From Polyangium jinanense (GTDB lineage Bacteria > Myxococcota > Polyangia > Polyangiales > Polyangiaceae): a DNA stretch of 64,000 nt. Below, one piece after another: positions 27,026 through 35,234 of the stretch. The translations under genes were made by a program, and so were the position numbers. The notes below the pieces were generated by a model that worked only from the letters and a program-made list of their open reading frames with translations, searched no databases and was not told the origin of the DNA. The stretch lies in NCBI RefSeq assembly GCF_028435365.1, contig NZ_JAGTJJ010000025.1, forward strand, positions 62,001-126,000, read 5' to 3'. Every line of letters starts with the position of its first letter. Positions within the stretch are counted from its first letter, which is position 1.

Positions 27026-29200
27026 ATGTCGAAGAAGCACCTGAATTCCATGCTTGGCGCTCGTCGTTTCGGAAAAACCCTGGGAGGCCTTTCGCTCGTG
27101 CTGAGCGCCGGTTGCGCGGTCTCCGAGATGCCGGAGGAAAACCTTCCCGAAGGGAGCATGGAGGCCGCAGCGCAGGGATCGAGGCCGATCTTCACGCCGG
27201 CCGGCGACGCCGATCAACACACGCTGGCCGAGGCGATCAGCCGCGCGCACGTCGTGGTGAATCTCGAGACGCTCGGCCTGGATAACGAGGACGACATCGA
27301 GGTGAAGCGCGTGCGCATCGACGAGCTCTCGCTCGCCCACACGCGAATTCAGCAGAAGTTCAAGGGTTTGCCCGTCTTCGAGGGCGAGGCGATCGTGCAC
27401 CTCGATCGCAACGGCAACCTGAGCGACGTCACGGATGGATTCGTGAAGCGCATTCGCCGTGATCTCTCGGTTTCGCCCACGCTCACCGAAAAGCAGGCGA
27501 TCCGCGCGGCGCTCGCTCGATACGTCTGCGAATCGTGCCTGACCGCGGCGCCCGAGGTCTCTCTGCTCGTGATGCGCCACGACGGGGAGGATCACCTCGC
27601 CTATCGCGTGAAACTCCGCCGCATCGACAGCACGCACGACACCGCGATGCCCGTCCTTTTCATCGACGCGCACAGCGGCAAGGAGATCCACCGCTACGAT
27701 AACCTCCAGACCGCGCAGGGCACGTCCCTCTACAGCGGCACGGTGACCATCGGCACGAGCAGTTCGAGCGGCAAGTATTACCCCGAGGATCTCACCCGCA
27801 AGGTCGGCACGTTCAACTACGCCAATGGCACGAGCACGGTGTATCGCGTCTCGGACACGGACGACCTCTGGAACGGCACCGATCAGCGGGTCGTGGTCGA
27901 CGCCCATTTCGGCGCGTCGATGGTCTACGACTATTACAAGACCGTCCACGGCCGCGATGGCATCGACGGCGCGGGCGGCCCCGTGGCGTACGCGGCGGTA
28001 AACGGCGGCGCCGGGCTCATCAGCTCCATCGTCCGGTACAGCACGTCCTACAACAACGCATTCTGGGACGGCAGCCAGATGACGTACGGCGACGGCGACG
28101 GCACGACGTTCGCGCCGCTCGTCTCGCTCGACATCGCCGGGCACGAAATGGCCCACGGCGTGACCGAGTTCGAGGCGAACCTCACGTACGAGAACGAATC
28201 CGGCGCGCTGAACGAATCGTGGTCGGACGTGTTCGGCGCGCTCGTCGAGCGATACGTCTACGGCGAGAGCGCCGATACCTGGAAGATCGGCGAGGATTGC
28301 TACACCCCGGGCACCACGGGCGACGCGCTCCGCTACCTGGACAACCCCCACAACGCGAACAACAATGGCTACACGTCGAACGACGATCCCGACCATTACA
28401 GCGAGCGGTACACGGGGACCGAGGACAACGGCGGCGTCCACATCAACTCGGGCATCCCGAACCACGCGTTCTACCTGCTCGCGAAGGGCGGGACGCACCA
28501 CCTGAGCGGCGTCAGGGTCACGGGCATCGGCGCGGATGACGCGGGCAAGATCTGGTACAAGGCCCTCGCCGATTACATGACCGCGAGCACGAACTTCGCG
28601 GGCGCCCGCCAGGCCACCCTGAGCGCGGCGAGCGCGCTCTTCGGCGCGTCGAGCGCGCAAACCACCTCGACACAGACGGCCTGGTGCGCCGTCGGCGTCG
28701 GCGAATGCCCCGCGAGCGGCGGCGGGGGTGGGAGCGGGACGAACCTGCTCACGAACGGCACGTTCGAGGGAAGCGTGAGCCCCTGGGTGCTGAGCGGCAC
28801 GGGCGCGCTCTACGTCAACAACGGCAGTTACCCCCATTCGGGCACCGGGTATCCGTATTTTGGCAATGCCGTCAGCGTTTCGGGCTCGATGTACCAGCAG
28901 ATCACGATCCCCGCGGGCGCCTCGCCGACGCTCACGTTTTCTCTGAACGTGACCTCGGCCGAGAGCACGACGACGACGCAATACGACCAGCTCTTCGTCG
29001 AGCTCCGGAACACTTCCGGCACCCTGCTGAAGACCCTCGCGACCTACAGCAACCTGAACAAGGGGACGGCCGGGGCCTACGTGCAGAAGAGCCTCTCGCT
29101 CGCGGGATACGGCGGCCAGACCGTCCGGATCCAGTTCCGCACGACGAACGATAGCTCGGCCATCACCACGTTCCGGGTCGACACGGCCGAAGCGAAGTGA
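27026..29200 (+). CDS. thermolysin-family (M4) secreted metalloprotease
   Basis: A zinc endopeptidase of 724 residues. N-terminal MSKKHLNSMLGARRFGKTLG is followed by a lipobox-like VLSAGC (Cys30). An FTP/PepSY-type propeptide spans about 45-240 (VRIDELSLAHTRIQQKFKGL). The catalytic domain has the zinc motif HEMAHGVTEF (about 373-382) and GALNESWSDVFG carrying the third ligand Glu. The M4 C-terminal lobe follows (DDPDHYSERYTGTEDNGGVH, and NSGIPNHAFYLLAKGGTHH with the catalytic His region). After a GGGGGSG linker near 570, the last 150 residues (NLLTNGTFEGSVSPWVLSGT and onward) form a jelly-roll, carbohydrate-binding-like domain. Such enzymes serve predation and feeding in myxobacteria. The ATG at 27026 is the only start before the signal. 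Confidence 0.95.
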   Translation: MSKKHLNSMLGARRFGKTLGGLSLVLSAGCAVSEMPEENLPEGSMEAAAQGSRPIFTPAGDADQHTLAEAISRAHVVVNLETLGLDNEDDIEVKRVRIDELSLAHTRIQQKFKGLPVFEGEAIVHLDRNGNLSDVTDGFVKRIRRDLSVSPTLTEKQAIRAALARYVCESCLTAAPEVSLLVMRHDGEDHLAYRVKLRRIDSTHDTAMPVLFIDAHSGKEIHRYDNLQTAQGTSLYSGTVTIGTSSSSGKYYPEDLTRKVGTFNYANGTSTVYRVSDTDDLWNGTDQRVVVDAHFGASMVYDYYKTVHGRDGIDGAGGPVAYAAVNGGAGLISSIVRYSTSYNNAFWDGSQMTYGDGDGTTFAPLVSLDIAGHEMAHGVTEFEANLTYENESGALNESWSDVFGALVERYVYGESADTWKIGEDCYTPGTTGDALRYLDNPHNANNNGYTSNDDPDHYSERYTGTEDNGGVHINSGIPNHAFYLLAKGGTHHLSGVRVTGIGADDAGKIWYKALADYMTASTNFAGARQATLSAASALFGASSAQTTSTQTAWCAVGVGECPASGGGGGSGTNLLTNGTFEGSVSPWVLSGTGALYVNNGSYPHSGTGYPYFGNAVSVSGSMYQQITIPAGASPTLTFSLNVTSAESTTTTQYDQLFVELRNTSGTLLKTLATYSNLNKGTAGAYVQKSLSLAGYGGQTVRIQFRTTNDSSAITTFRVDTAEAK

Positions 29201-29236
29201 CAGCAGGCTGTCGAGAAACGCCGCGAGCGCCCTCCA

Positions 29237-29257
29237 CCCGTGAACACGGACCCCTCG
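29237..29257. repeat. left copy of a 21-bp inverted repeat
   Basis: Begins CCCGTGAACACGGACC and ends CCTCG. The identical 21 bases occur in reverse orientation at 35821-35841, about 6.6 kb away. Together they bracket the metal-handling genes, consistent with ends of a mobile segment or with two fragments of one dispersed element. Confidence 0.75.
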
Positions 29258-29551
29258 ACGCGGGTCGATGATCTTCGGGTCGAAGGGCGCTTGCGGCTTG
29301 CTCGACGGTTCACCGTAGCAGCGTGGGTGGAAGAGGAGAACGCGAAGGGTCATCTCTGTGCGTGCGGCTGCGGGCAGCGGGTTCGAGTCATGCCGCTGCA
29401 CCGGAAGAGCGGGATCCCGCGGTACGTACCTGAACATCAGCCGAACGTCTTCGGGGCAGAAATCACCGCACGCGCGCTCGGTGTGCCATCACTGTGCGTT
29501 GTCACCTTCCCGGCAGACGACGAGGTGGATCGCATTCGTTGCGACGTTTGA
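29240..29551 (+). CDS. small CxCGCG/GIPRY-motif protein, possible mobile-element fragment
   Basis: A 103-residue frame starting with GTG inside the left 21-bp inverted repeat (VNTDPSTRVDDLRVEGRLRL). It contains HLCACGCGQRVRVMPLHRKS and GIPRYVPEHQPN, a cysteine/histidine pattern like small HNH or zinc-ribbon proteins that accompany recombinase genes. The second half loses recognisable structure. No promoter or ribosome site is evident. It is likely a remnant rather than a working gene; the identity is an inference from the motif and from the recombinase fragment at the far end of the island. Confidence 0.4.
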   Translation: MNTDPSTRVDDLRVEGRLRLARRFTVAAWVEEENAKGHLCACGCGQRVRVMPLHRKSGIPRYVPEHQPNVFGAEITARALGVPSLCVVTFPADDEVDRIRCDV

Positions 29552-29664
29552 TCTACGTCGAGCCGTACGGGCGCGGGGATGTGGATGCCCCCATTCACGT
29601 GCGGCCGATCCGGCTGGGGTGAACCCCTATCGACGGAGGGATGGCTCGTGTCCGTACGGGTCAC

Positions 29665-29687
29665 GAACCGGTGACCGGTTCGGTCAC
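29665..29687 (+). promoter_or_regulatory. overlapping dyads upstream of the copper-oxidase operon
   Basis: Two interlocked perfect palindromes: GAACCGG-TGA-CCGGTTC (29665-29681) and GTGACCG-GTT-CGGTCAC (29671-29687). They lie about 115 nt before the first gene of the operon. This is a candidate operator for a metal-responsive repressor or activator. Confidence 0.45.
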
Positions 29688-29801
29688 TCGCCTCCCCCGA
29701 GAGCGCACGATCGCCGGGGAAAACGAGAAGCATACGCCTGGCACGAACCGTGCTGCGGTGCTGCGTCCCTGAGGAAACGTTTTCGAGGAGGTCGGTCCAT
29801 C

Positions 29802-30272
29802 ATGACAGTGCGTTCGCTTGTCCTTTTGCTTGGTCTTTCGTTGGTCTGGGTCGGCTGCGGGGGCCACGAGGGAGACGGCTCGGGCGCCGCCGGTCACGAC
29901 GGGGGCCACGGCGGCGCGGGAGGCGGCACGGGCGGCGCGGGCGGGACTGGAGGCGCAGGTGGCGCAGGCGGTGTGGGCGGCGCAGGCGGCGGCTCTTCGG
30001 GCCCGCCGCAGGCCCCGATCATGAAGTCCGTGGCCCCGATGCAGGGCGCCTTGCACGTGGAGTGGGAAAACGTGACGCCGGATTGCGAGAAGATCGAGCT
30101 CGACCGGAACAAGGACGGCGGCGCGTATGCCAAGGCATACACGCTCGTCGGCGCGGCGACGTCGCAACACGACACGTCGGCGATCCCGCCGGGAACGTAC
30201 TGCTACAAAGCGCGCTGCATCAAGGGCGCCGAGACGTCGTCCGACTCCAACGAGAAGTGCGGTACGCCATGA
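29802..30272 (+). CDS. glycine-tethered lipoprotein with one fibronectin type III-like domain
   Basis: A 156-residue lipoprotein. The start at 29802 follows GGAGG, giving MTVRSLVLLLGLSLVWVGCG with the lipid-anchored Cys19. A histidine- and glycine-rich tether (GHDGGHGGAGGGTGGAGGTG) leads to a single Fn3-like domain (PIMKSVAPMQGALHVEWENV, and PPGTYCYKARCIKGAETSSD, with paired cysteines). Its stop overlaps the start of the cupredoxin oxidase gene by four bases (ATGA), so it is the first gene of the copper operon. The histidines in the tether could bind metal (speculative). Its role may be to anchor or present the oxidase. Confidence 0.82.
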   Translation: MTVRSLVLLLGLSLVWVGCGGHEGDGSGAAGHDGGHGGAGGGTGGAGGTGGAGGAGGVGGAGGGSSGPPQAPIMKSVAPMQGALHVEWENVTPDCEKIELDRNKDGGAYAKAYTLVGAATSQHDTSAIPPGTYCYKARCIKGAETSSDSNEKCGTP

Positions 30273-31180
30273 AAAACCATCGATTCGTGCTCTTCGGGGC
30301 CTTCCTCGTCATGGCCGGTTGCTCCAGCGAGGAAGGCCAGAAAACGGCCGCGCGTGACCCCCTCGCGCCTTATCCGCCGACGGGCGTCACCCGCGAATTC
30401 GAGCTCACGATCGACGAGACCCAGTGGGAGGTCGGGCCGGGGGCAATTTACAACGCGATCGCCTACAATGGCGTCATCCCGGGCCCGCCGATCGAGGTCG
30501 ACGCGGGGGATCACGTCGTCCTCCGCGTAACCAACAACGCCGCGAAACCGCACTCGGTCCATACCCATGTCGTGAAGTTCACCTACACCAACGACGGGAC
30601 TCACAATTCGGTCGTCGCGCCTGGCGAGACGAAGACCATCGAATGGGACGCCGTGTATGCAGGGACCTTCCCGTATCACGATCACGGCGACGAGGCCGAA
30701 GGGACGAAGCGCGGTATCTTCGGCGCCCTCATCGTGCACCCGCCGGGGGAGGCCAAAGCGAACGAGCACGTCGTCGTGCTCGCCGACTTCGATCAAGGCG
30801 AATACGACTCGCTCCCCGGCGTCGCCGATCCCGAGACGGGCGAATTCCCAGACGCGGGCGTCTATCACGGCGGTCACCAGTACATGCACACGATCAACGG
30901 CAAGGGCTATGAGGACGCGATCCCGGCTTTCAAAGGCAAGGTCGGCGAGCTCCAACGCTTTCGGGTCGTGAGCATCGGCAACGAGTTCCACACCTGGCAC
31001 ATCCACGGCCACCGCTGGCTCGACGGGAGCGGCCAGCTCACGGACAACGTGCAGCTCGGCCCGGGGATGTACACGACGTTCGAATTCATGGAAGACAACC
31101 CCGGCACCTGGCTCGTGCATTGCCACGTTGGCGAGCACATGGAAGGCGGGATGATCGCTGACTACGTCGTCACGCCTTGA
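30269..31180 (+). CDS. two-domain multicopper oxidase-type lipoprotein
   Basis: A 303-residue lipoprotein (signal MKNHRFVLFGAFLVMAGCSS) with two cupredoxin domains. Copper-ligand motifs are HSVHTHVV (about 97-104), PYHDHGDE (about 134-141), FHTWHIHGHRW (about 239-249) and, at the end, LVHCHVGEHMEGGM, which supplies Cys, His and Met for a type-1 copper site. This is the arrangement of two-domain (trimeric) laccases and nitrite-reductase-like oxidases; the HxH pairs needed for a trinuclear site are present. It is expected to oxidise Cu(I) or phenolic substrates in the periplasm. It is coupled to the Fn3 lipoprotein upstream (ATGA). Confidence 0.88.
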   Translation: MKNHRFVLFGAFLVMAGCSSEEGQKTAARDPLAPYPPTGVTREFELTIDETQWEVGPGAIYNAIAYNGVIPGPPIEVDAGDHVVLRVTNNAAKPHSVHTHVVKFTYTNDGTHNSVVAPGETKTIEWDAVYAGTFPYHDHGDEAEGTKRGIFGALIVHPPGEAKANEHVVVLADFDQGEYDSLPGVADPETGEFPDAGVYHGGHQYMHTINGKGYEDAIPAFKGKVGELQRFRVVSIGNEFHTWHIHGHRWLDGSGQLTDNVQLGPGMYTTFEFMEDNPGTWLVHCHVGEHMEGGMIADYVVTP

Positions 31181-31291
31181 GGCTGACTCGGACGTGACCG
31201 CGCGGCCGCCCTCGGGGGAGCGGCGGCGTAAGCCCCTGCACCGGACGCGAAGTTCGGCCGATTCAACGCAAATCGCAGGAAGGAGCGTTGC

Positions 31292-31729
31292 ATGAACGCG
31301 AAGAGTATCTACGAGACGCTGGCCGCCCTCGGGGCGGGGGTGATGATCGCAGGCTGCACGACGTCTCCCGCGCCGACGATCGACGCGGAGGTGAAGCCTG
31401 TCGCCGAGGTTCCCGCCGCGAGCCCGGGCCCGGCCAAGGCTGCGCCGATCGCGCCCACGGGCGGCCCCCTCCCGGTCGCCACGAGCGCGGCAGCCCCGCC
31501 CCCCGAGGCTCCGCCGAAGGCCGCCGCGGCAGCCCCGCCTGTCGCCACACCTCGCGCGACCACGGCGCCGCCCGCCGCGAAGGAAGCCCCCGCGCCCCCC
31601 GCCCCCTCGCCGGTGACCGCGACCCCGCCTCCGCCTGCCGAGAAGCCCGCGCCCACCCCCGCGGCAACCGCGACGGCCGCGCACAAGCACGGCGCGCAGA
31701 TGAGCTGCGGCGAAGGGTCCTGCGGATGA
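31292..31729 (+). CDS. Pro/Ala-rich lipoprotein with C-terminal CGEGSCG tail
   Basis: A 145-residue lipoprotein (MNAKSIYETLAALGAGVMIA, lipobox IAGC). About 105 residues are Pro/Ala/Thr low complexity, an extended tether. The last 15 residues, HKHGAQMSCGEGSCG, hold two His, one Met and two Cys, an obvious soft-metal ligand set. The CGEGSCG end resembles the CGEGKCG-type repeats of low-complexity metal-binding (bufferin/HvfA-like) peptides, but only one copy is present. A strong AGGAAGGAG precedes the ATG. Its TGA overlaps the ATG of the three-domain oxidase (ATGA). A metallochaperone role, tethering copper near the oxidases, is inferred from the tail and the operon. Confidence 0.78.
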   Translation: MNAKSIYETLAALGAGVMIAGCTTSPAPTIDAEVKPVAEVPAASPGPAKAAPIAPTGGPLPVATSAAAPPPEAPPKAAAAAPPVATPRATTAPPAAKEAPAPPAPSPVTATPPPPAEKPAPTPAATATAAHKHGAQMSCGEGSCG

Positions 31730-33174
31730 AGCACGAGGCAATCACGCGGGCAGCCCTTGCTGTGCTCCTCTCGCTCCTGCCTTCGTGCGCGACGAAGCAA
31801 GAGCCGCTGCTCGAGCAGCGGCTCCTCGCGGAGTTTGTCGAGGCGTATCCGACGGCATCGAACCCGAACGGTATCGTCCGCAGCTTCGACATCACCGCCG
31901 CGGAGGTCGAATTGCCCCTCCTCGACGGCAAACCCCTGCGCGTGTGGGCCTACAATGGTCAGGTGCCCGGCCCGGAGCTGCGCGTCCGTCTCGGCGAGAC
32001 GGTGCGTGTCCGATTCACGAATCGCCTGCCACAGCCCACGACGATCCACTGGCACGGCGTGCGCGTGCCCAACGACATGGATGGCGTCCCGACGCAGAGC
32101 CGCCCCGCCATCAAACCCGGGGAATCGTTCGTCTACGAATTCACCCCCAAGGACGCGGGGACGTTCTGGTTCCACCCGCACATCCGCAGCAGCGAGCAGG
32201 TCGAGCGAGGGCTTTTTGGTGTGCTCATCGTGGAGGACCCGGCGCCCCCCGCCTACAGCCGCGATGTCGTCTGGGTCGTCGACGACTGGCTCCTCGGGCA
32301 GGATGGGCAAATCGTGCCGGCCTTCAATACGCGCCACGACCTCGCGCACGACGGGCGCTGGGGGAATCACGTCACGGTCAATGGCCGGACGAACGAGGTG
32401 CTCGCCCTCCGGCCTGGAGAACGGATCCGTCTGCGGATCGTGAACGTGGCGAACGGGCGCGTGTTCGCCCCCGATTTCGGCGGGCTCGCGGCGAAAATCG
32501 TCGCCGTGGACGGCCTGTACGTGCGGACACCGTTCGACGCGAGTGGCTTCGAGCTCGCGCCCGGCAACCGGATTGACGTGGATTTGATGGCCGGTTCTGC
32601 GGGCGCCGCGATATCCATCGAGGATCGGTTCCTGCGGTCCCGCCCGCGACGCCTCGCCGAGATTCGTGTCGCTGGCGATCCCGTAGAGACCCCCCGTTTC
32701 GAGCCGCCGACGCGCAGGACCGTCCCCGCGTGGACGGCGGGGAGCGAGGTGCCCGTGCATGCCGAGCTCGCGCTCGATGCGCGGCGGGGCGGGCCCTTCG
32801 GGATCGAATGGACCATCAACGGCGTGGCGTTCCAGGGCCACGAGAGCGCCACGGGCCACACCGGCATTCCGCTCGTGCAGGGCCAATTCAATCATCTCCG
32901 GTTCGCCAACCACTCGGCTCGACTGCACCCGATCCACCTGCACGGGATGTTCTTCCGTGTGCTCACCCGGAACGGTCGTGCGGTGGATGAACCGTTCTTC
33001 CGCGATACCGTCCTGGTTCACCCACGCGAGACGGTGGATGTCGGCGTCGTTCCTGTGGACGAAGGGAGCTGGATGCTCCACTGCCACATCCTGGAGCACG
33101 CCGAAGCGGGCATGATGACAATGCTCGAGGTGGGGTCCGCCCACGGAGCGACACCGGGACACACGAAGCATTGA
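31726..33174 (+). CDS. three-domain multicopper oxidase (CopA/CueO-like)
   Basis: A 482-residue periplasmic oxidase, signal MKHEAITRAALAVLLSLLPS with a Cys at 21 (possible lipoprotein). All four copper-binding clusters of a blue multicopper oxidase are present: TIHWHGVRV (about 104-112), TFWFHPHIRS (about 147-156), HPIHLHGMFF (about 403-412) and MLHCHILEHAEAGMM (about 450-464), the last containing the type-1 Cys, His and axial Met. The family oxidises Cu(I) to Cu(II) or acts as a laccase. No long Met-rich insert of CueO is seen, but the linker has Arg/Glu-rich loops. Translationally coupled to the preceding lipoprotein; last gene of the plus-strand copper operon. Confidence 0.93.
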   Translation: MKHEAITRAALAVLLSLLPSCATKQEPLLEQRLLAEFVEAYPTASNPNGIVRSFDITAAEVELPLLDGKPLRVWAYNGQVPGPELRVRLGETVRVRFTNRLPQPTTIHWHGVRVPNDMDGVPTQSRPAIKPGESFVYEFTPKDAGTFWFHPHIRSSEQVERGLFGVLIVEDPAPPAYSRDVVWVVDDWLLGQDGQIVPAFNTRHDLAHDGRWGNHVTVNGRTNEVLALRPGERIRLRIVNVANGRVFAPDFGGLAAKIVAVDGLYVRTPFDASGFELAPGNRIDVDLMAGSAGAAISIEDRFLRSRPRRLAEIRVAGDPVETPRFEPPTRRTVPAWTAGSEVPVHAELALDARRGGPFGIEWTINGVAFQGHESATGHTGIPLVQGQFNHLRFANHSARLHPIHLHGMFFRVLTRNGRAVDEPFFRDTVLVHPRETVDVGVVPVDEGSWMLHCHILEHAEAGMMTMLEVGSAHGATPGHTKH

Positions 33175-33563
33175 TTGCGCTCGATCCAGGCGGGTGAATG
33201 CTGCTCTTTCCGGTCGATCTGTTGCCCCAACCTGCCGCTCTACGACCGGCTCTTGCAGCTCTCGGCCTGGCAGGCGTGTGACGAACTGCGGCGGCAGGAA
33301 GGGACAGTGACCATGTTGGTTCATGGCCTTTCACCGGGGAAATGGGTGCACAAGATCGTACGGCCGAGCCGACGCAGACCGCGGCCCGCCATTACACTCC
33401 CTCGTCGTTTCAGGCCGCGGCCACGTACGGACCACGCAACAACGCGTCCCGGTCGAGCGGCGCCGCCGCCTCGATGAACGAGCACGATCATGACGACCTC
33501 CAAAAAGCAGGGCGCCGGAGCTCGCGGCGCGAGGTCCGAGAGCGCCCGGTGCGAGGGACCGCT
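33175..33563. other. intergenic region between converging copper operons
   Basis: Lies between the three-domain oxidase (plus) and the copper chaperone (minus). Several short overlapping frames cross it, none with a ribosome site or recognisable product. No terminator hairpin with a T-run was found. Confidence 0.4.
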
Positions 33564-33782
33564 TCAGGCGGCGTGGGGGCGCGACTCGTAGCCGGCGTCG
33601 CGCAACGCATCGACGAGGGCCGGGAGCGGTGCGGAGGACGCATCGTGACGCACGAGGACGGTGCCCTCGCGCAACTTGACCTCGACCTTCTCGACCCCCG
33701 CGAGCTGGCCGAGCGCGCTGTCGATGTGGCGGATGCAGGACGGGCAGCTCATCCCGTCGACCTGGAGCAGGGTTTCCTTCAT
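33564..33782 (-). CDS. copZ: heavy-metal-associated (HMA) domain copper chaperone
   Basis: A 72-residue HMA-fold protein. The metal site is GMSCPSCIRHID (Cys13, Cys16), followed by the ferredoxin-like beta-alpha-beta-beta-alpha-beta pattern (GVEKVEVKLREGTVLVRHDA, and LPALVDALRDAGYESRP). Stand-alone proteins of this length are CopZ/Atx1-type chaperones that shuttle Cu(I) in the cytoplasm. AAGGAAGA precedes the ATG. It is the last gene of the minus-strand operon behind the phytochelatin synthase. No partner P-type ATPase gene is present in the window. Confidence 0.88.
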   Translation of the reverse strand: MKETLLQVDGMSCPSCIRHIDSALGQLAGVEKVEVKLREGTVLVRHDASSAPLPALVDALRDAGYESRPHAA

Positions 33783-33894
33783 GGCGTCTTCCTTTCGGGA
33801 GCGGCCCTCTCGCCGCCCATGCCTCGAAGACGCAGCCGCCAGGCTTCATTACACCTGCTCGTGGCTTCCGCCGGACGAGCCGAGCCGGCGGCGA

Positions 33895-34839
33895 TCAATC
33901 GTCTCTGGTAGCGACGCCCGATGGGGGGCGAGAGGCATCCTGGAGGGCGGAGACCTGCGCGCGGAGTCGCTCCACCTGCCCCTGGAGGCTCGCGGGCACG
34001 TCGCCCGAACCGCGCAGGATCTCAAGCAAGCGCGGCGCGGGCGAGACGCCTGCCTGGAGACAACCGGCCAGGACCAGGACGTCCGTGCCGTCGAGATCAC
34101 GAAGGAAATGCTCGATTTCGGTCCAGTCGGCGTCGTCGCGGAGGGCCGTCACGGGCGCCACCGGGTGCTCTCGCTCGATGGTCATGAACCCGCGGGACCG
34201 CCCCGAGGCTTGGTCGATCGGGAGCATGGCGCGAAAGAGCGTCTCGATCGGGACCCAATGCGGCGGGTATTTGAAGCGTGCCACGTCGAGCAGGAGCACG
34301 ATATCCCGGTCCGCGTGCATACCGCCGATCGGCGAGAAGTGGCCGCTTCCGGTCTGGCCCAGCGTCGCGCGGTCGTAGGCGACGACGAGATGGGTTTCGC
34401 CTGGGCGAGACGTGGCATCTCGAATAGCCTTGCGAAACACCTCGACGGATGAGGACTCCGCGAAGTGCGTGTTGGTCCGGGTGCCGTTACACCGGGCGAG
34501 GCATGCGAATTGCGTCAGCGTAATCCCGTCCCGAGCGACCGCATCGAGGGGGCGACAACAGTCCAGGTGCTCTTCCGCGTACCAGCGCCATGGCCCCTTC
34601 CACGCGCGGCCAGGATCGATCGCCAGCGCGTTCAACACCATGATGAGCGTACCAAGTCCGCAAAACGCAGGCTCGGCCTGGGTGTGGAACTGCTCGATGA
34701 GCGAAAAGAAGCCCTCCATCGTCCCTCCGGAGAGAGCTTCGCGAAAGATCGCGCGCCCATCCGCGGAGGAGAACGATATGCAGCCCTCGGGCAGGGGGCG
34801 CTTGTAGAACGACGGCTGGGCCTTGGGCACGGGTTTCAT
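33895..34839 (-). CDS. phytochelatin synthase
   Basis: A 314-residue protein of the PCS clan CA peptidase family, which makes (gamma-Glu-Cys)n-Gly peptides from glutathione, or hydrolyses glutathione conjugates, for metal detoxification. The papain-like triad is visible: Cys60 in FHTQAEPAFCGLGTLIMVLN, His167 in GQTGSGHFSPIGG, Asp185 in VLLLDVARFKYPPHWVP. The flanking block NALAIDPGRAWKGPWRWYAE is also typical. It has the N-terminal catalytic domain plus about 80 extra residues with helical character, longer than the shortest bacterial forms. The ATG at 34839 overlaps the stop of the upstream secreted-protein gene (ATGA); an ATG at 34860 is an alternative. There is no signal peptide, so it acts in the cytoplasm. 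Confidence 0.9.
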   Translation of the reverse strand: MKPVPKAQPSFYKRPLPEGCISFSSADGRAIFREALSGGTMEGFFSLIEQFHTQAEPAFCGLGTLIMVLNALAIDPGRAWKGPWRWYAEEHLDCCRPLDAVARDGITLTQFACLARCNGTRTNTHFAESSSVEVFRKAIRDATSRPGETHLVVAYDRATLGQTGSGHFSPIGGMHADRDIVLLLDVARFKYPPHWVPIETLFRAMLPIDQASGRSRGFMTIEREHPVAPVTALRDDADWTEIEHFLRDLDGTDVLVLAGCLQAGVSPAPRLLEILRGSGDVPASLQGQVERLRAQVSALQDASRPPSGVATRDD

Positions 34840-35180
34840 GAGCCTGCGCTCGAATGGCATATTTCCGTTCGTGGGTCAATGATCCATTTCACCATCGAAA
34901 CGATGGCCTCGTCGAAAAACGGATGATGATGTTCCTTGCTCGAAGCGCCGGGACCAAGGCGCATCATCCGCGCGACCATGTTGTCGCTCTCGTGGATGTC
35001 AGTGGCCGAGACCTTGCCGGTCTCCGGTCTTGCCACGGCTGAGAGATTGGTCACGGAGGGTGCATTGGAAGGGACCGCAGGGCCCGCATTGTTCTCAGCT
35101 CGGACGTCGATTGCAGACAACGCGAGCGGCAACAGAAGAATCCCCGCCGACAAGTGCTCGAGCTTCTTACGACTCTTCAT
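34836..35180 (-). CDS. secreted cupin-like small protein, apparently truncated
   Basis: A 114-residue protein with signal peptide MKSRKKLEHLSAGILLLPLA ending near VRA (residue 26). The C-terminal half (ARMMRLGPGASSKEHHHPFF / DEAIV) matches the first strands of a cupin barrel, including a His cluster that would be part of a metal site. The expected second cupin motif is missing, and the sequence ends in an unrelated SMVKWIIDPRTEICHSSAGS. A small indel or truncation of a cupin gene is likely. Its stop overlaps the phytochelatin synthase start. The start at 35180 is chosen for the signal peptide; the upstream open frame contains the YnfA remnant. Confidence 0.55.
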   Translation of the reverse strand: MKSRKKLEHLSAGILLLPLALSAIDVRAENNAGPAVPSNAPSVTNLSAVARPETGKVSATDIHESDNMVARMMRLGPGASSKEHHHPFFDEAIVSMVKWIIDPRTEICHSSAGS

Positions 35181-35234
35181 GGCCTCCGACGACCCCTCGA
35201 GCTCGGTCGCGCTCGTGTGCAGCATCTTCATCGG

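Larger units (their letters stand above)
29201..29801. other. scar-like intergenic region at the left end of the metal island
   Basis: Holds the left copy of the 21-bp inverted repeat, a degraded-looking open frame (29240-29551) and the overlapping dyads near 29665. A motif GGCTGTCGAGAAACGC (29207-29222), reminiscent of some insertion-sequence ends, lies just after the protease stop codon. The ribosome site GGAGG (29786-29790) belongs to the next gene. Confidence 0.5.

Noticed and set aside
26756..29437. Very long minus-strand open frame continuing from the Gly-tethered lipoprotein through 27-29.4 kb
   Set aside because: It is antisense to the M4 protease, whose motifs are unmistakable. High GC3 keeps the opposite frame open, and composition is Arg/Val/Ala-rich without domains.
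33342..33911. Plus-strand frame across the copper chaperone gene
   Set aside because: No ribosome site or recognised pattern; overlaps the HMA chaperone in antisense.
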